From: Mycolicibacterium flavescens | Lineage (GTDB): Bacteria > Actinomycetota > Actinomycetes > Mycobacteriales > Mycobacteriaceae | NCBI RefSeq assembly: GCF_001722335.1 | Contig: NZ_MIHA01000001.1 | Span: 62,001-126,000, forward strand | Length of the DNA stretch: 64,000 nucleotides | Direction of reading: 5' to 3' | Shown here: positions 44,398 through 53,930 of the stretch, piece after piece | Position numbering within the stretch: the stretch's first letter is position 1 | How the letters are laid out: each line of letters opens with the position of its first letter | The notes under the pieces: generated by a model | Told to the model about the DNA's origin: nothing | Seen by the model: the letters and a program-made list of their open reading frames with translations, nothing else | The model's database searches: none | Position numbers and translations under genes: made by a program

Positions 44398-44403
44398 GCC
44401 AAC

Positions 44404-45321
44404 TTACGCGCGCGGGTGGGCCTGGTCGTGGACCGCCCGCAGCCGCGCGACCGTCACATGCGTGTACAACTGCGTCGTCGCCAACGACGAATGCCCGAGC
44501 AACTCCTGCACCACCCGCAGGTCGGCCCCGCCCTCCAGCAGATGCGTCGCGGCGCTGTGCCGCAACCCGTGCGGCCCGATGTCCGGTGCGCCGTCGACGG
44601 CCGAAACCGTCTGGTGCACGACGGTGCGGGCCTGCCGCGGGTCGAGGCGACGCCCGCGCGCACCCAGCAGCAGCGCAGGCCCCGAATCCGCGGTGACCAG
44701 CGCGGGCCTGCCGGAGTCCAGCCACGACGACAGCGCCGCCTGCGCCGGCTCGCCGAACGGCACGGTGCGCTGTTTGTCGCCCTTACCCAGCACCCGCAGC
44801 AGCCGCCGCGGCATGTCGACGTCGTCGATGTCGAGCCCGCACAGCTCGCTGACCCGGATCCCGGTGGCGTACAGCAGTTCCACGATCAGCTGGTCACGCA
44901 GAGCCAGCGGATCATTCTGCTGGGCACCGGATTTCGCGGCGGCCATCGCGTCCAGGGCCTGGTCCTGGCGCAGCACCGCGGGCAGCGTGCGATGCGCCTT
45001 GGGCACCTGCAGGCGCACCGCCGGGTCGGTGTCGATCAGGCCGCGCCGGGCCGCCCACGCGGTGAACGTCTTGACCGCCGACGTGCGTCGCGCCAGCGTG
45101 GAGCGGGCGGCACCCGCAGCGGCCTGGGCGGCCAGCCAGGACCGCAGCCTCGGCAGGTCCAGCCCGGACAACCCGCAGTCGACGAACGCGAACAGCGCCC
45201 GCAGATCGGCGAGGTAGGCGCGACGGGTGTGCTCCGAGCGCCCACGCTCCAGCGCGAGGTACTCGTCGAACTCGTCGAGGACGGCTTCCACGGCATCCAC
45301 CGTGGCAGACGCCGGCCGCAC
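44404..45321 (-). CDS. xerC: Tyrosine recombinase XerC
   Basis: The 305-residue recombinase resolves chromosome dimers with XerD. Catalytic residues are visible: Arg in [11 protein letters not shown], Lys in LGKGDKQR, HxxR in [11 protein letters not shown], His in [10 protein letters not shown] and Tyr in LYTH. The N-terminal SAM-like domain is present. GTG 45321 is the start. The lactate monooxygenase gene ends 3 bp upstream, so the two may be co-transcribed. Synteny matches Rv2894c. Confidence 0.95.
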   Translation of the reverse strand: MRPASATVDAVEAVLDEFDEYLALERGRSEHTRRAYLADLRALFAFVDCGLSGLDLPRLRSWLAAQAAAGAARSTLARRTSAVKTFTAWAARRGLIDTDPAVRLQVPKAHRTLPAVLRQDQALDAMAAAKSGAQQNDPLALRDQLIVELLYATGIRVSELCGLDIDDVDMPRRLLRVLGKGDKQRTVPFGEPAQAALSSWLDSGRPALVTADSGPALLLGARGRRLDPRQARTVVHQTVSAVDGAPDIGPHGLRHSAATHLLEGGADLRVVQELLGHSSLATTQLYTHVTVARLRAVHDQAHPRA

Positions 45322-45324
45322 CGC

Positions 45325-46485
45325 TCAGGTGACGCGCCGCAATGTGTCCGGAGTGAGATCGGCCAGCGTCGGATACCCGTCGACGGCCATCGTGAGGTCG
45401 GCCTCGGCGAGCAGCGAGCGCAGCACGTGCACCACGCCGTCGACCCCGCCGAGCGCCAAACCGTAGGCGTAGGGCCGCCCGATCCCGACTGCGGTGGCTC
45501 CGAGCGCCAACGCCTTGACGATGTCGGCGCCACTGCGGATACCGGAGTCGAACAGCACCGGCAGCCCGTCGGCCGCCGCCACGACGCCGGGCAGGCAGTC
45601 GATCGCGGCGAGCCCGCCGTTGGCCTGCCGCCCGCCGTGGTTGGAGCAGTAGATCGCGTCGACGCCGCCGTCCCTGGCGCGCCGCGCGTCGTCGGGGTGG
45701 CAGATGCCCTTGACGATCAGCGGCAGATCGGTCAGCGACCGCAGCCACGGCAGGTCGTCCCACGTCAGCGGGTTACCGAACAGCCCGACCCAGTGCAGCA
45801 CGGTGGCCTGCGGGTTCTCCTCCGGCGGCTGGGCCAGGCCGGCGCGGAACACCGGGTCGCTGGTGTAGTTGGCCAGGCACCGGCCCCGCAGCTGCGGGAA
45901 GTTCGAGGTGGACAGGTCGCGGGGTCGCCAGCCGGGCACCCAGGTGTCGAGGGTGACGACGATGCCCTTGTATCCGGCCGCTTCGGCGCGGTGCACGAGG
46001 CTGGCCGCCAGTTCCCGGTCGGTCGGGGTGTAGAGCTGGAAAAACCCTGGGGTGTCACCGAATTCGGCCGCGACGTCTTCCAACGGGTCCTCGGTGAGGG
46101 TGGAGACCATCATCGGCACGCCGGTCTGGGCCGCGGCGCGGGCGGTGGCGAGGTCACCGTGACCGTCCTGGGCGCAGATCCCGATCACCCCGACCGGCGC
46201 CATGAAGACCGGCGACGGCAACTGCAGGCCGAACAGGTTCACCGACAGGTCGCGCTCGCGGGTGGCGCGGAACATCCGCGGCATCAGGCCCCAGTTGTCG
46301 AAGGCGGTGCGGTTGAGCCGCTGGGTGCGCTCGTCGCCCGCGCCGCCGGCGACGTAGGAGTAGACCGACGGCGGCATCGCGGACTCCGCTTTGGCCTCCC
46401 AGTCCGCGAACGTCATCGGGAGTTCGGGCACGATGCCCGACAGGCCCTGCAGGTAGATCTCGAACTGGTAGTTGCCGAAGGTCAT
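45325..46485 (-). CDS. Lactate 2-monooxygenase-like FMN enzyme
   Basis: The 386-residue member of the alpha-hydroxy-acid oxidase family closely resembles M. smegmatis lactate 2-monooxygenase as I remember it: [68 protein letters not shown] and the FMN segment [20 protein letters not shown]. That enzyme converts L-lactate and O2 to acetate, CO2 and water. The active-site His and Arg are in NHGGRQ. It lies between xerC and the siderophore-interacting protein gene. Confidence 0.88.
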   Translation of the reverse strand: MTFGNYQFEIYLQGLSGIVPELPMTFADWEAKAESAMPPSVYSYVAGGAGDERTQRLNRTAFDNWGLMPRMFRATRERDLSVNLFGLQLPSPVFMAPVGVIGICAQDGHGDLATARAAAQTGVPMMVSTLTEDPLEDVAAEFGDTPGFFQLYTPTDRELAASLVHRAEAAGYKGIVVTLDTWVPGWRPRDLSTSNFPQLRGRCLANYTSDPVFRAGLAQPPEENPQATVLHWVGLFGNPLTWDDLPWLRSLTDLPLIVKGICHPDDARRARDGGVDAIYCSNHGGRQANGGLAAIDCLPGVVAAADGLPVLFDSGIRSGADIVKALALGATAVGIGRPYAYGLALGGVDGVVHVLRSLLAEADLTMAVDGYPTLADLTPDTLRRVT

Positions 46486-46501
46486 GCGGTCAGCTTGCCA
46501 G

Positions 46502-47356
46502 TCAGCCGCCCTGTCCGGCCTCGACTTTCGCGAGTTCGGCCTTCCACTGCCGGAAGGTCTCCTCGGTGCGGCCGCGCCGCCAGTACCCGGAGATCGACGA
46601 CGCCCACTTGGCTTCGATGCCGCGTTCCTTGCGGATGTAGGGCCGCAGGTTGTGCATGACGGCCTGCGCCTCACCGTGGATGAAGACCTGCACCTGGCCC
46701 GGCAGCCACGGGGTCTCCTTGACCGCCGCGATCAGCGGCGCGTGGTCGCCCGCCTGGTCCTCGGGCACCAGGTCGGCGCGCCCGCCACGGTAGATCCAGC
46801 GCACCTCGACGCCGTCGGGCTTCTTGAGCGGGATCTCGTCGTCGGGGCCCGCGACTTCGATGAACACCCGACCGATCGCGTTGTCGGGCAACGCTTCCAA
46901 CGCGGAACTGATCGCGGGAACGGCGGCTTCGTCGCCGGCCATCAGATGCCAGTCGGCGGCCGGGTCGGGCGCGTAGGCGCCGCTGGGCCCCATCAGGTAG
47001 GCGGGCTGCCCGGGTTGCGCGGCGGCCGCCCACGGCCCGGCGACACCGTGTTCGCCGTGCACGACGAAATCGATGCACAGTTCGCGGCGCTGCGGGTCGA
47101 CGTTGCGGACGGTGTAGGTGCGCACGGTCGGGCGTTTCTCGGGCGGCAGCGAGGCGAAGCTGTCCATCGTCAGCGGCTGCGGCAGGGCGGCGACGTCGAT
47201 GGCGGTGTCGACGATGACGAGCTTGACGTAGGCGTCGGTGAAGTCGTTCGGGGTGAAGGTGTCAAATCCCGGACCGCCGAGCACCAGTCGGATCATGTGC
47301 GGTGTCAGCTCTTCGGTGCGCACCACTTCGAATGTGTGAATCGGACGCCCTGCCAC
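46502..47356 (-). CDS. Siderophore-interacting protein (ViuB-like ferric-siderophore reductase)
   Basis: The 284-residue SIP protein has the FAD motif [39 protein letters not shown], and a C-terminal [16 protein letters not shown]. Such proteins reduce iron in siderophores inside the cell. GTG 47356 has a GGAGGAAC site. Position next to xerC and, in M. tuberculosis, dprA matches Rv2895c (viuB); here 16 kb intervenes before dprA. Confidence 0.92.
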   Translation of the reverse strand: MAGRPIHTFEVVRTEELTPHMIRLVLGGPGFDTFTPNDFTDAYVKLVIVDTAIDVAALPQPLTMDSFASLPPEKRPTVRTYTVRNVDPQRRELCIDFVVHGEHGVAGPWAAAAQPGQPAYLMGPSGAYAPDPAADWHLMAGDEAAVPAISSALEALPDNAIGRVFIEVAGPDDEIPLKKPDGVEVRWIYRGGRADLVPEDQAGDHAPLIAAVKETPWLPGQVQVFIHGEAQAVMHNLRPYIRKERGIEAKWASSISGYWRRGRTEETFRQWKAELAKVEAGQGG

Positions 47357-47433
47357 TGTTCCTCCAAACTCGGCGACCGGTCCGTACCGGTCGGCATTTT
47401 CAACTATACGAGCGCGATATCGCCCGGGGGCCG

Positions 47434-48483
47434 CTACCTCGCGAGGGCCGCGGCCGCCGCCTTGGGCCGCCAGTCGGTGGTGACCAGGGCCCCGAAGTTG
47501 TCCTCGCGGTTGTCCCGGTTGGCGGTGTCGGAGTCGCGGATCGAGAAGATGAACGCCGGACCGCTGTACGGGGTCTGCGCCGCGCGCCGCAGCCCGTCGA
47601 GGATCTGTTTGGCCTGCTCCTGTTCGCTGACCCCGTCGGCGATCGGGGCGCTGGTCGGCGCACCCATCTCGGTCATCCAGATCTTCTTGTCGCCGTCTCC
47701 GTTGGCCACCATCAACTCGCGTACCCGTTCCACGTCGGACCACCCGTTGTGGGTGTCGGCCGCCAGGCCGTGCGGGAAGACATACGGATGCATGGCCATC
47801 GCGTCGAAGTACCCCTTGGCGCCGCGGTCATACATCTCGGCGACGAATGTGGGTGGCGCGTCGGGCGCAAACGCCGGGCTCAGCCCGCCGGCGAGCACCG
47901 TGCTGTCCGGCTGTACCGCCTTGACCGCCGGGTAGGCCGCCTTGAGCAGTTCGGTGTAGCCGGCCGCCCGGTCGCCGAGGTAACCCCAGAACAGCGGGAT
48001 GTTCGGCTCGTTCCAGATCTCCCAGTTCGAGACGCGGTCGCCGTAGCGCTGCACCACCGTCTTGACGAAGCTGGCCAGCACCGCGGTGTCGGTCGGCGGT
48101 CCGGTGAAGTAGACGCCCGGGGCGCGGGCCCAGTCGGGGCTGTACCCGATCAGGCCGAGCACCTTGATGCCGCGCGAGAGCGCACCGTCGATCCAGTGGT
48201 CGACGTAGCCCCAGTTGTAGGCGCCCGGCATCGGTTCGACGCGGCTCCAGTCGATGAACACCCGCAGCCATGACGCGCCGGTCTTGGCCGCCGCGTCGAG
48301 TTCGCCCTCGGCCTCGTCGTAGCTCATCCAGGTCATGGGCGCTCCGACGCTGAAGCCGTAGCCGTCGGCCGGTGCGATGACCGACTCGGCGCGCGCGGTG
48401 GCTGTCTCGGCGAACAGCGTCACCGCGATCAGGCACGCCGTGACGGCGACCCGGGCGATCACGCTGCGCAGCCGCTGGTACAT
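47434..48483 (-). CDS. Secreted glycoside hydrolase (cellulase/GH39-like TIM barrel)
   Basis: The 349-residue protein has a signal peptide (VIARVAVTACLIAVTLFAET, cut near ATARA-ES) and a clan GH-A barrel. The general acid is in NWEIWNEPNIPLFW and the nucleophile in KIWMTEMGAPTSAP. LRVFIDWSRVEPMPGAYNW is typical of GH5/GH39-like enzymes. It is probably exported to act on a cell-wall or host/plant glycan. It stands alone at the left edge of the aromatic catabolic region. Confidence 0.85.
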   Translation of the reverse strand: MYQRLRSVIARVAVTACLIAVTLFAETATARAESVIAPADGYGFSVGAPMTWMSYDEAEGELDAAAKTGASWLRVFIDWSRVEPMPGAYNWGYVDHWIDGALSRGIKVLGLIGYSPDWARAPGVYFTGPPTDTAVLASFVKTVVQRYGDRVSNWEIWNEPNIPLFWGYLGDRAAGYTELLKAAYPAVKAVQPDSTVLAGGLSPAFAPDAPPTFVAEMYDRGAKGYFDAMAMHPYVFPHGLAADTHNGWSDVERVRELMVANGDGDKKIWMTEMGAPTSAPIADGVSEQEQAKQILDGLRRAAQTPYSGPAFIFSIRDSDTANRDNREDNFGALVTTDWRPKAAAAALAR

Positions 48484-48554
48484 GGCGACAACCTACCCGA
48501 GCGCGACCGCCGCCGACCCCTCGTCGCGGCGGCGGCGCCCCCGGGTCAGCCCCG

Positions 48555-48836
48555 CTATCCGCGCAGATCGGACGGGTGCACCGCCAGCGGGGTGACCGTG
48601 ATGTCCATGTAGGGGAACAGCGGCAGCCCCGAAAGGATCTGGTGCAGTTCGTCGTTGGTGTCGACGTCGAAAACGGAGTAGTTGGCGTACTCGCCGACGA
48701 TGCGCCAGATGTGCGGCCACTTGCCTGCGCGCTGCAGCTCCTGGCAGTAGGCCTTCTCCCGGGTCACCATGTCGTCGCGCTGCGCCGGATCGAGATCCGG
48801 CGGCAGGTTGACGTCCATGTGCACGTGAAACAGCAT
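48555..48836 (-). CDS. catC: Muconolactone delta-isomerase
   Basis: The 93-residue protein has the small CatC fold: LFHVHMDVNLPPDLDPAQRD, REKAYCQELQRAGKWPHIWR, and LPLFPYMDITVTPLAVHPS. It turns muconolactone into 3-oxoadipate enol-lactone. ATG 48836 overlaps the catA stop by one base (TGATG). It is the last gene of catR-catB-catA-catC. Confidence 0.95.
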   Translation of the reverse strand: MLFHVHMDVNLPPDLDPAQRDDMVTREKAYCQELQRAGKWPHIWRIVGEYANYSVFDVDTNDELHQILSGLPLFPYMDITVTPLAVHPSDLRG

Positions 48837-49723
48837 CAGGCACCGGCCCGTTCGGGGTCGAGGACGAAGTTGTAGATGACCCTGCGCGCACCGCCGGTGT
48901 GCGGCTGCGGGTCGAGGATCAGCTCGGGTTTGACCGCGGCGGCGATGTCGTCCTCGTTGTGCGGGTCGCCGGGGAAGTACAGCTGCGCGGTGAGCAGTTC
49001 GTAGCCCGGGGCGGACACCTTGACGTGCAGGTGTGCGGGCCGCCAGGCGTGCCATCCGGCGGCGGCGATCAGCTTGCCGCAGGACCCGTCGGTGGGGATC
49101 TGGTAGGGCGCCGGCATGATCGTGCGGATCTCGAACTCCCCGTCGTCGCCGGTGGTGAACGTGCCGCGCAGGTTCCACTCGGGCAGGTTCGGCGCGAACT
49201 GCGAGTAGAAGCCGTCGGCGTCGGCGTGCCAGAGTTCGACCTTGCCCGGCAGCGGGGTGCCGTCGGTGGCGGTGATGCGGCCCTCCCACACCAGCGGGGT
49301 GCCCTGCTCATTGTCGCGCATCGGGATCGTGCCGCGCGCACCGCGTTCCGGCGACCCCGGCACGTAGTACGGGCCTTCGATCGAGCCCTTGTTGCCCGAA
49401 CGGTGGTCGGTGGCGACCTCCTCGACCACGTGCTCCACCCAGACGTCGAGGAACAGCGGCCACTCACCATCGTTGCCGACGTCGATCAGCCACGCTTTGA
49501 GCGCGTTGTACTCGTCGTAGGTGACGCGGTGGCGGCGGATGGTGTCGTGCACCGCCGACAGCACTTCGCGAGCCAGCAGGTCGACCCGCTCGGCCGGGGT
49601 GTCCCTGACGGCGTCGTACGGCGACTTGTCGGCATGGAATCGCTCGGTCGCCGAGGCGCCCGACGCCGCGGCGCTGGCGGTCTGGGTGTCGGACCGATGC
49701 TCGATGCGTTCGATGGTGGTCAT
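48836..49723 (-). CDS. catA: Catechol 1,2-dioxygenase (intradiol)
   Basis: The 295-residue non-heme Fe(III) enzyme opens catechol to cis,cis-muconate. The iron ligands lie in IEGPYYVPGSP (Tyr), ADADGFYSQF (Tyr) and PAHLHVKVSAPG (two His). The N-terminal helical linker DTIRRHRVTYDEYNALKAW forms the dimer interface. It sits 53 bp after catB and is coupled to catC. Confidence 0.96.
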   Translation of the reverse strand: MTTIERIEHRSDTQTASAAASGASATERFHADKSPYDAVRDTPAERVDLLAREVLSAVHDTIRRHRVTYDEYNALKAWLIDVGNDGEWPLFLDVWVEHVVEEVATDHRSGNKGSIEGPYYVPGSPERGARGTIPMRDNEQGTPLVWEGRITATDGTPLPGKVELWHADADGFYSQFAPNLPEWNLRGTFTTGDDGEFEIRTIMPAPYQIPTDGSCGKLIAAAGWHAWRPAHLHVKVSAPGYELLTAQLYFPGDPHNEDDIAAAVKPELILDPQPHTGGARRVIYNFVLDPERAGA

Positions 49724-49776
49724 GGCGTGATCTCCTTCGGAATTTGGGCTGCGCTGGTCAAATGGACTGGGCGTGT

Positions 49777-50880
49777 TCAGTTGTCGGTGCGGTAGCGGGT
49801 GAGCTTGTCGGTGTCGATGTCGATTCCCAGGCCCGGGCCCGGCGGCACCTGCAGGTGGCCGTCGCGGATCGTCAACGGGTTCGCGAGCAGGTCGTCGGAC
49901 ATGTCCAGGAAGTTCGACAGCTCGCCGGCGCGGCGCGCGGTGAGCTCGAACGCCGAGCCGAACGCCACCGCACACGCGGTGCCGATCTGACCGTCGATCT
50001 GGTTGCCCATCACGACTTCCACGCCCAGCCCTTCGGCGAGGTGGTGCACCCGCCGCGATCCGGTGAACCCGGTGCGGGCGGTCTTGATGCTGATCGCGGT
50101 CGCCGACCCGCCCAGCACCTCGCGGGTGACGTCGGCCGGTGTCGGCACGGATTCGTCTGCGATGAACGGGATGTCGAGATGGGAGACCAGCCAGCGCCGG
50201 CCCTGCACGTCGTCTGCGGGGCACAGTTCCTCGGCGAACAGCAGGTCCAGGTCGGCCATGTCCTTCATTGCCCGCATCGACTCGGCGGCCGTCCAGCCGC
50301 GGTTGCCGTCGACATACAGTTCGACGGCGTCGCCGAAGCGCTCGCGCAGCGCCCGCACCACGGCGGTGTCCAGGGTGACCGGGCGCCGGCCCACCTTCAC
50401 CTTGAAGGTGGTGATCCCGTAGTCGTCGTTGATCCGCTCGGCTTCGGCGACCATCTTCTCCGGGGTGTCGAAGCCCAGCATGTGGCTGACCCGCATCCGG
50501 TCGGTGTAGCCGCCGAGCAGCGCGGTGACCGGCAGGTCGAGGGTGCGCCCCAGGGCGTCCCAGATCGCCATGTCCACAGCGGCTTTCGCAGTCGGGTTGC
50601 CCACCGTACGGGCCATGCGGGTGTGCACCGTCTCGCGTTCGGTCAGCGTCAGCCCGACGAGTTGCGGGGCGAAGATCTGGCGGATCACCGCGAGGATGCC
50701 GTCCTGGGTCTCGCCGTAGGTGTAGGGACGCGGCGGCGCCTCGGCCACGCCGACGACGCCTTCGTCGGTGCGCACCCGGACCAACACGTGTTCGGCGGTC
50801 CGCACTTCGCCAGAGGCGAACCTCAGCGGTTTGCGGTACGGGATGGCGAACGGGATGGCTTCGACGGCAACGATTTTCAT
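49777..50880 (-). CDS. catB: Muconate cycloisomerase
   Basis: The 367-residue enolase-superfamily protein lactonises cis,cis-muconate to muconolactone. The Kx K base is in FKVKVGRR, the metal ligands in ELYVDGNRGW, FAEELCPADD and ADESV, and the second base in ISIKTARTGF. ATG 50880 overlaps the LysR gene stop by 4 bp. It is the first structural gene of the cat operon. Confidence 0.95.
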   Translation of the reverse strand: MKIVAVEAIPFAIPYRKPLRFASGEVRTAEHVLVRVRTDEGVVGVAEAPPRPYTYGETQDGILAVIRQIFAPQLVGLTLTERETVHTRMARTVGNPTAKAAVDMAIWDALGRTLDLPVTALLGGYTDRMRVSHMLGFDTPEKMVAEAERINDDYGITTFKVKVGRRPVTLDTAVVRALRERFGDAVELYVDGNRGWTAAESMRAMKDMADLDLLFAEELCPADDVQGRRWLVSHLDIPFIADESVPTPADVTREVLGGSATAISIKTARTGFTGSRRVHHLAEGLGVEVVMGNQIDGQIGTACAVAFGSAFELTARRAGELSNFLDMSDDLLANPLTIRDGHLQVPPGPGLGIDIDTDKLTRYRTDN

Positions 50881-51788
50881 GGGATCTCCTCGGTGAGGGC
50901 GGCTTCGACCGGCGTGTAGGCGGCGGACAGGACGGTGACGACGGCATCGACGACGGGGTTGTCGGCGCCGCGCCGCCAGGCCAGTGCCAGTTCGATGGTG
51001 GCGCTGTCGAGCAGGTCGCGGAACACGACGCCGTGCAATGGCAGGGAACGCACCGACGCGGGCACCATCGCGATGCCGAGTCCGGCGGCGACCAGGGCCA
51101 GCAGCACCGCGGTGCCCGGCGCGGCGTGTTCGCGGTGCGGTACGAAGCCGGCCCGGCGGCAGGCCCGCGCGACGGTGTCGTTGACGGCCGAGTTCTGGCC
51201 GGTGTAGCCGATGAACGGCTCGCTGCGCAGGTCGGTGAGCGACACCACGGGTTCGGCGGCCAGCCGGTGGTCGGCGGACACCGCCAGGATCAGCGGTTCG
51301 ACGTCGATGGCGCGCAGTTCGATGTCGTCGCCGACCGCGGGCGGCCGCAGCACCCCGACGTCGAGCGCGCCGGTGCGCAGACCGTCGCACTGGGCCGGGG
51401 TGAGCATGTCGGCGTGGATGTCGAGCGCGACGGCGGGCAACTCCTGGCGCACGACGCGCGCGATCCGCGGCAGGTGGGAGAACGCCGCGGTGCCGGTCAG
51501 GCCCAGCCGCAGCAGGCCGCTGCGGCCGGCGGCGATGCGACGCACCCCGCGCTGAGCTTCGTCGACGCCGTCGAGGATGCGGGCGGCTTCGGCGCGCAGG
51601 AACTCCCCGGCCGCGGTCAGTGCGACGTGGCGGGTGGTGCGGTTGAACAACGTGACGTCGAGTTCGTCTTCGAGTTGGCGAATCGCGTACGACAACGCCG
51701 GCTGCGCGACGTGCAGCTGTTCGGCCGCGCGTCCGAAGTGGCAGGTGTCGGCCACCGCTACGAAGTACCGCAGGTGCCGCAGCTCCAT
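50877..51788 (-). CDS. LysR-family regulator, probable CatR
   Basis: The 303-residue LysR protein has an N-terminal HTH (MELRHLRYFVAVADTCHFGR, AEQLHVAQPALSYAIRQLE) and an effector domain. It is the first gene of the cat operon (overlapping catB by 4 bp) and faces the ben operon across a 234-bp gap. Regulation of cat, and maybe ben, by muconate or benzoate is expected from known CatR/BenM proteins. It is a homologue of the LysR protein at 62699. Confidence 0.92.
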   Translation of the reverse strand: MELRHLRYFVAVADTCHFGRAAEQLHVAQPALSYAIRQLEDELDVTLFNRTTRHVALTAAGEFLRAEAARILDGVDEAQRGVRRIAAGRSGLLRLGLTGTAAFSHLPRIARVVRQELPAVALDIHADMLTPAQCDGLRTGALDVGVLRPPAVGDDIELRAIDVEPLILAVSADHRLAAEPVVSLTDLRSEPFIGYTGQNSAVNDTVARACRRAGFVPHREHAAPGTAVLLALVAAGLGIAMVPASVRSLPLHGVVFRDLLDSATIELALAWRRGADNPVVDAVVTVLSAAYTPVEAALTEEIP

Positions 51789-51876
51789 CGCGTCTTCCCT
51801 TCCGTGTGCGCCACTCCCGAACCGGGGTGCACTGTGACCGCCGACACCTCGACGGTATCGGCGATCATCCATAGTC

Positions 51877-51912
51877 ACAAAGACTTGTTACGCATCTATT
51901 GATCGTCTTTGT
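51877..51912. promoter_or_regulatory. Inverted repeat in the divergent cat-ben promoter region
   Basis: ACAAAGAC and GTCTTTGT are perfect 8-bp arms separated by 20 nt, in an AT-rich island 89 bp upstream of the LysR start and 110 bp upstream of benA. A smaller dyad CTAGG/CCTAG lies at 51938-51953. These are candidate sites for the LysR protein and the LAL regulator. Confidence 0.55.
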
Positions 51913-52022
51913 TTATCAATCGGCACCCGAGTCACGACTAGGCATAGCCCTAGTGTGACCGGTACCACTCGCTGCGAGAGTGCAGAGAAGCATCACAATC
52001 GGCCCACTCGCTGGAGGTCCCC

Positions 52023-53396
52023 ATGACCGCATCGCAATCCGTCTCGCCCGACCACCGCCGCGTCGCCGCCGTCCTGGCCGACGCGGTCGTCGACGATCCC
52101 GAGGCCGGGATCTACCGAGCGAACCGGCGCATCTTCACCGACGAGGAGATCTTCGAGCTGGAGATGAAGCACATCTTCGAGGGCAACTGGATCTACCTGG
52201 CCCACGAGAGCCAGGTCGCCGACCCCGGCGACTACTTCACCACCTACATCGGCCGCCAACCGGTGGTCATCACCCGCGCCAAGGACGGCAGCCTCAACTG
52301 CCTGATCAACGCCTGCGCCCACCGTGGCGCCATGATCTGCCGGCGCAAGACCGACAACCGGATGACGCTGACGTGCCCCTTCCACGGGTGGACCTTCCGC
52401 AACGACGGGTCGCTGCTCAAGGTCAAGGACCCCGACGGCGCCGGCTACCCGGATTCGTTCAACGTCGACGGTTCGCACAACCTGACCAAGGTCGCCCGCT
52501 TCGAGAGCTACCGCGGATTCCTGTTCGGCAGCCTCAACCCCGACGTGCTGCCGCTGGCCGAGCACCTCGGCGACGCCACCAAGGTCATCGACATGCTCGT
52601 CGACCAGTCCCCCGACGGCCTGGAGGTGCTGCGCGGATCGTCGACCTACACCTACGACGGCAACTGGAAGGTACAGGCCGAGAACGGCGCCGACGGCTAT
52701 CACGTCACCGCCACGCACTGGAACTACGCGGCGACCACCAGCCGGCGCAGCACCGGTGAGTCCAAGAACGAGACGAAAGCTCTCGACGCGGGCGGCTGGG
52801 GCAAGTCCGGTGGCGGCTACTGGTCGTTCCCGCACGGGCACCTGTGCCTGTGGACGTGGGCGGCCAACCCGCAGGACCGCCCGCTGTGGGACAAGCTCGA
52901 CGAGCTCAAGGCCACCTTCGGCGACGCCAAGGGCGAGTTCATGGTCAAGGGTTCGCGCAACCTGTGCCTGTATCCGAATGTGTATGTGATGGACCAGTTC
53001 TCGACGCAGATCCGGCACTTCCGCCCGATCAGCCCGGACCAGACCGAGGTGACCATCTACTGCATCGCCCCCAAGGGTGAGAGCGCGGCCGCCCGCACCC
53101 AGCGCATCCGCCAGTACGAGGACTTCTTCAACGCGTCCGGGATGGCCACGCCCGACGATCTCGAGGAGTTCCGTTCGTGCCAGCTGACGTTCCGCGCCGA
53201 AGCCGCGCCGTGGAACGACATGAGCCGCGGCGCCCAGCACTGGCTGTCCGGTCCAGACGAGGTCGCCGTGTCGCTGGGCATGCACGGCGTGGTCTCGGCC
53301 GGGGTGAAGAACGAAGACGAAGGCCTCTACCCCGTCCAGCACGGCTACTGGCTGCACACCATGCGCGAGGCACTGCAGAACGAATCGGAGAAGTGA
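52023..53396 (+). CDS. benA: Benzoate 1,2-dioxygenase alpha subunit
   Basis: The 457-residue Rieske oxygenase large subunit adds O2 to benzoate to give a cis-diol. The Rieske ligands are C98, H100, C118 and H121 (CAH ... CPFHGW). The mononuclear iron ligands are H227, H232 and D324, with D224 bridging ([14 protein letters not shown]). GGAGG at 52013-52017 supports ATG 52023. It heads benA-benB-benCD-LAL. Confidence 0.96.
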   Translation: MTASQSVSPDHRRVAAVLADAVVDDPEAGIYRANRRIFTDEEIFELEMKHIFEGNWIYLAHESQVADPGDYFTTYIGRQPVVITRAKDGSLNCLINACAHRGAMICRRKTDNRMTLTCPFHGWTFRNDGSLLKVKDPDGAGYPDSFNVDGSHNLTKVARFESYRGFLFGSLNPDVLPLAEHLGDATKVIDMLVDQSPDGLEVLRGSSTYTYDGNWKVQAENGADGYHVTATHWNYAATTSRRSTGESKNETKALDAGGWGKSGGGYWSFPHGHLCLWTWAANPQDRPLWDKLDELKATFGDAKGEFMVKGSRNLCLYPNVYVMDQFSTQIRHFRPISPDQTEVTIYCIAPKGESAAARTQRIRQYEDFFNASGMATPDDLEEFRSCQLTFRAEAAPWNDMSRGAQHWLSGPDEVAVSLGMHGVVSAGVKNEDEGLYPVQHGYWLHTMREALQNESEK

Positions 53397-53398
53397 CG

Positions 53399-53920
53399 AT
53401 GACGACCACCGAAGCACCGGCGACCACCAAGCTGATCACCCAGAACGCGATCGAACAGTTCCTCTACCGCGAGGCGCGCTACCTCGACGACCGGGAGTTC
53501 GAGAAGTGGCTGGACTGCTACGCCGACGACGTCGTGTACTGGATGCCGGCGTGGACCGACGACGACCGGCTCGTCGAGGACCCCACCCGCGACATCTCGC
53601 TCATCTACTACTCCAACAAGGGCGGACTCGAGGACCGGGTGTTCCGCATCCGCACCGAACGCTCGTCGGCGACGTCGATCCCGGAACCGCGCACCAGCCA
53701 CAACATCTCCAACGTCGAGGTCATCGAACGGCGCGGCGACATCGTCGACGTCCGATTCAACTGGCACACCATGTATTTCCGGTACAAGACCGTCGACCCG
53801 TACTACGGCACGTCCTTCTACACCATCGACTTCACCGGCGAACAGCCGTTGATCCGGCGCAAGACGGTCGTGCTCAAGAACGACTACATCCACCACGTGG
53901 TGGACGTCTACCACTTCTGA
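53399..53920 (+). CDS. benB: Benzoate 1,2-dioxygenase beta subunit
   Basis: The 173-residue small subunit has the NTF2-like fold of ring-hydroxylating dioxygenase beta chains: IEQFLYREARYLDDREFEKW, CYADDVVYWMPAW, RTSHNISNVEV and a C-terminal KNDYIHHVVDVYHF. It is structural within the alpha3beta3 oxygenase. It starts 2 bp after benA and ends 10 bp before the fusion gene. Confidence 0.96.
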   Translation: MTTTEAPATTKLITQNAIEQFLYREARYLDDREFEKWLDCYADDVVYWMPAWTDDDRLVEDPTRDISLIYYSNKGGLEDRVFRIRTERSSATSIPEPRTSHNISNVEVIERRGDIVDVRFNWHTMYFRYKTVDPYYGTSFYTIDFTGEQPLIRRKTVVLKNDYIHHVVDVYHF

Positions 53921-53930
53921 GGTGATCCCT

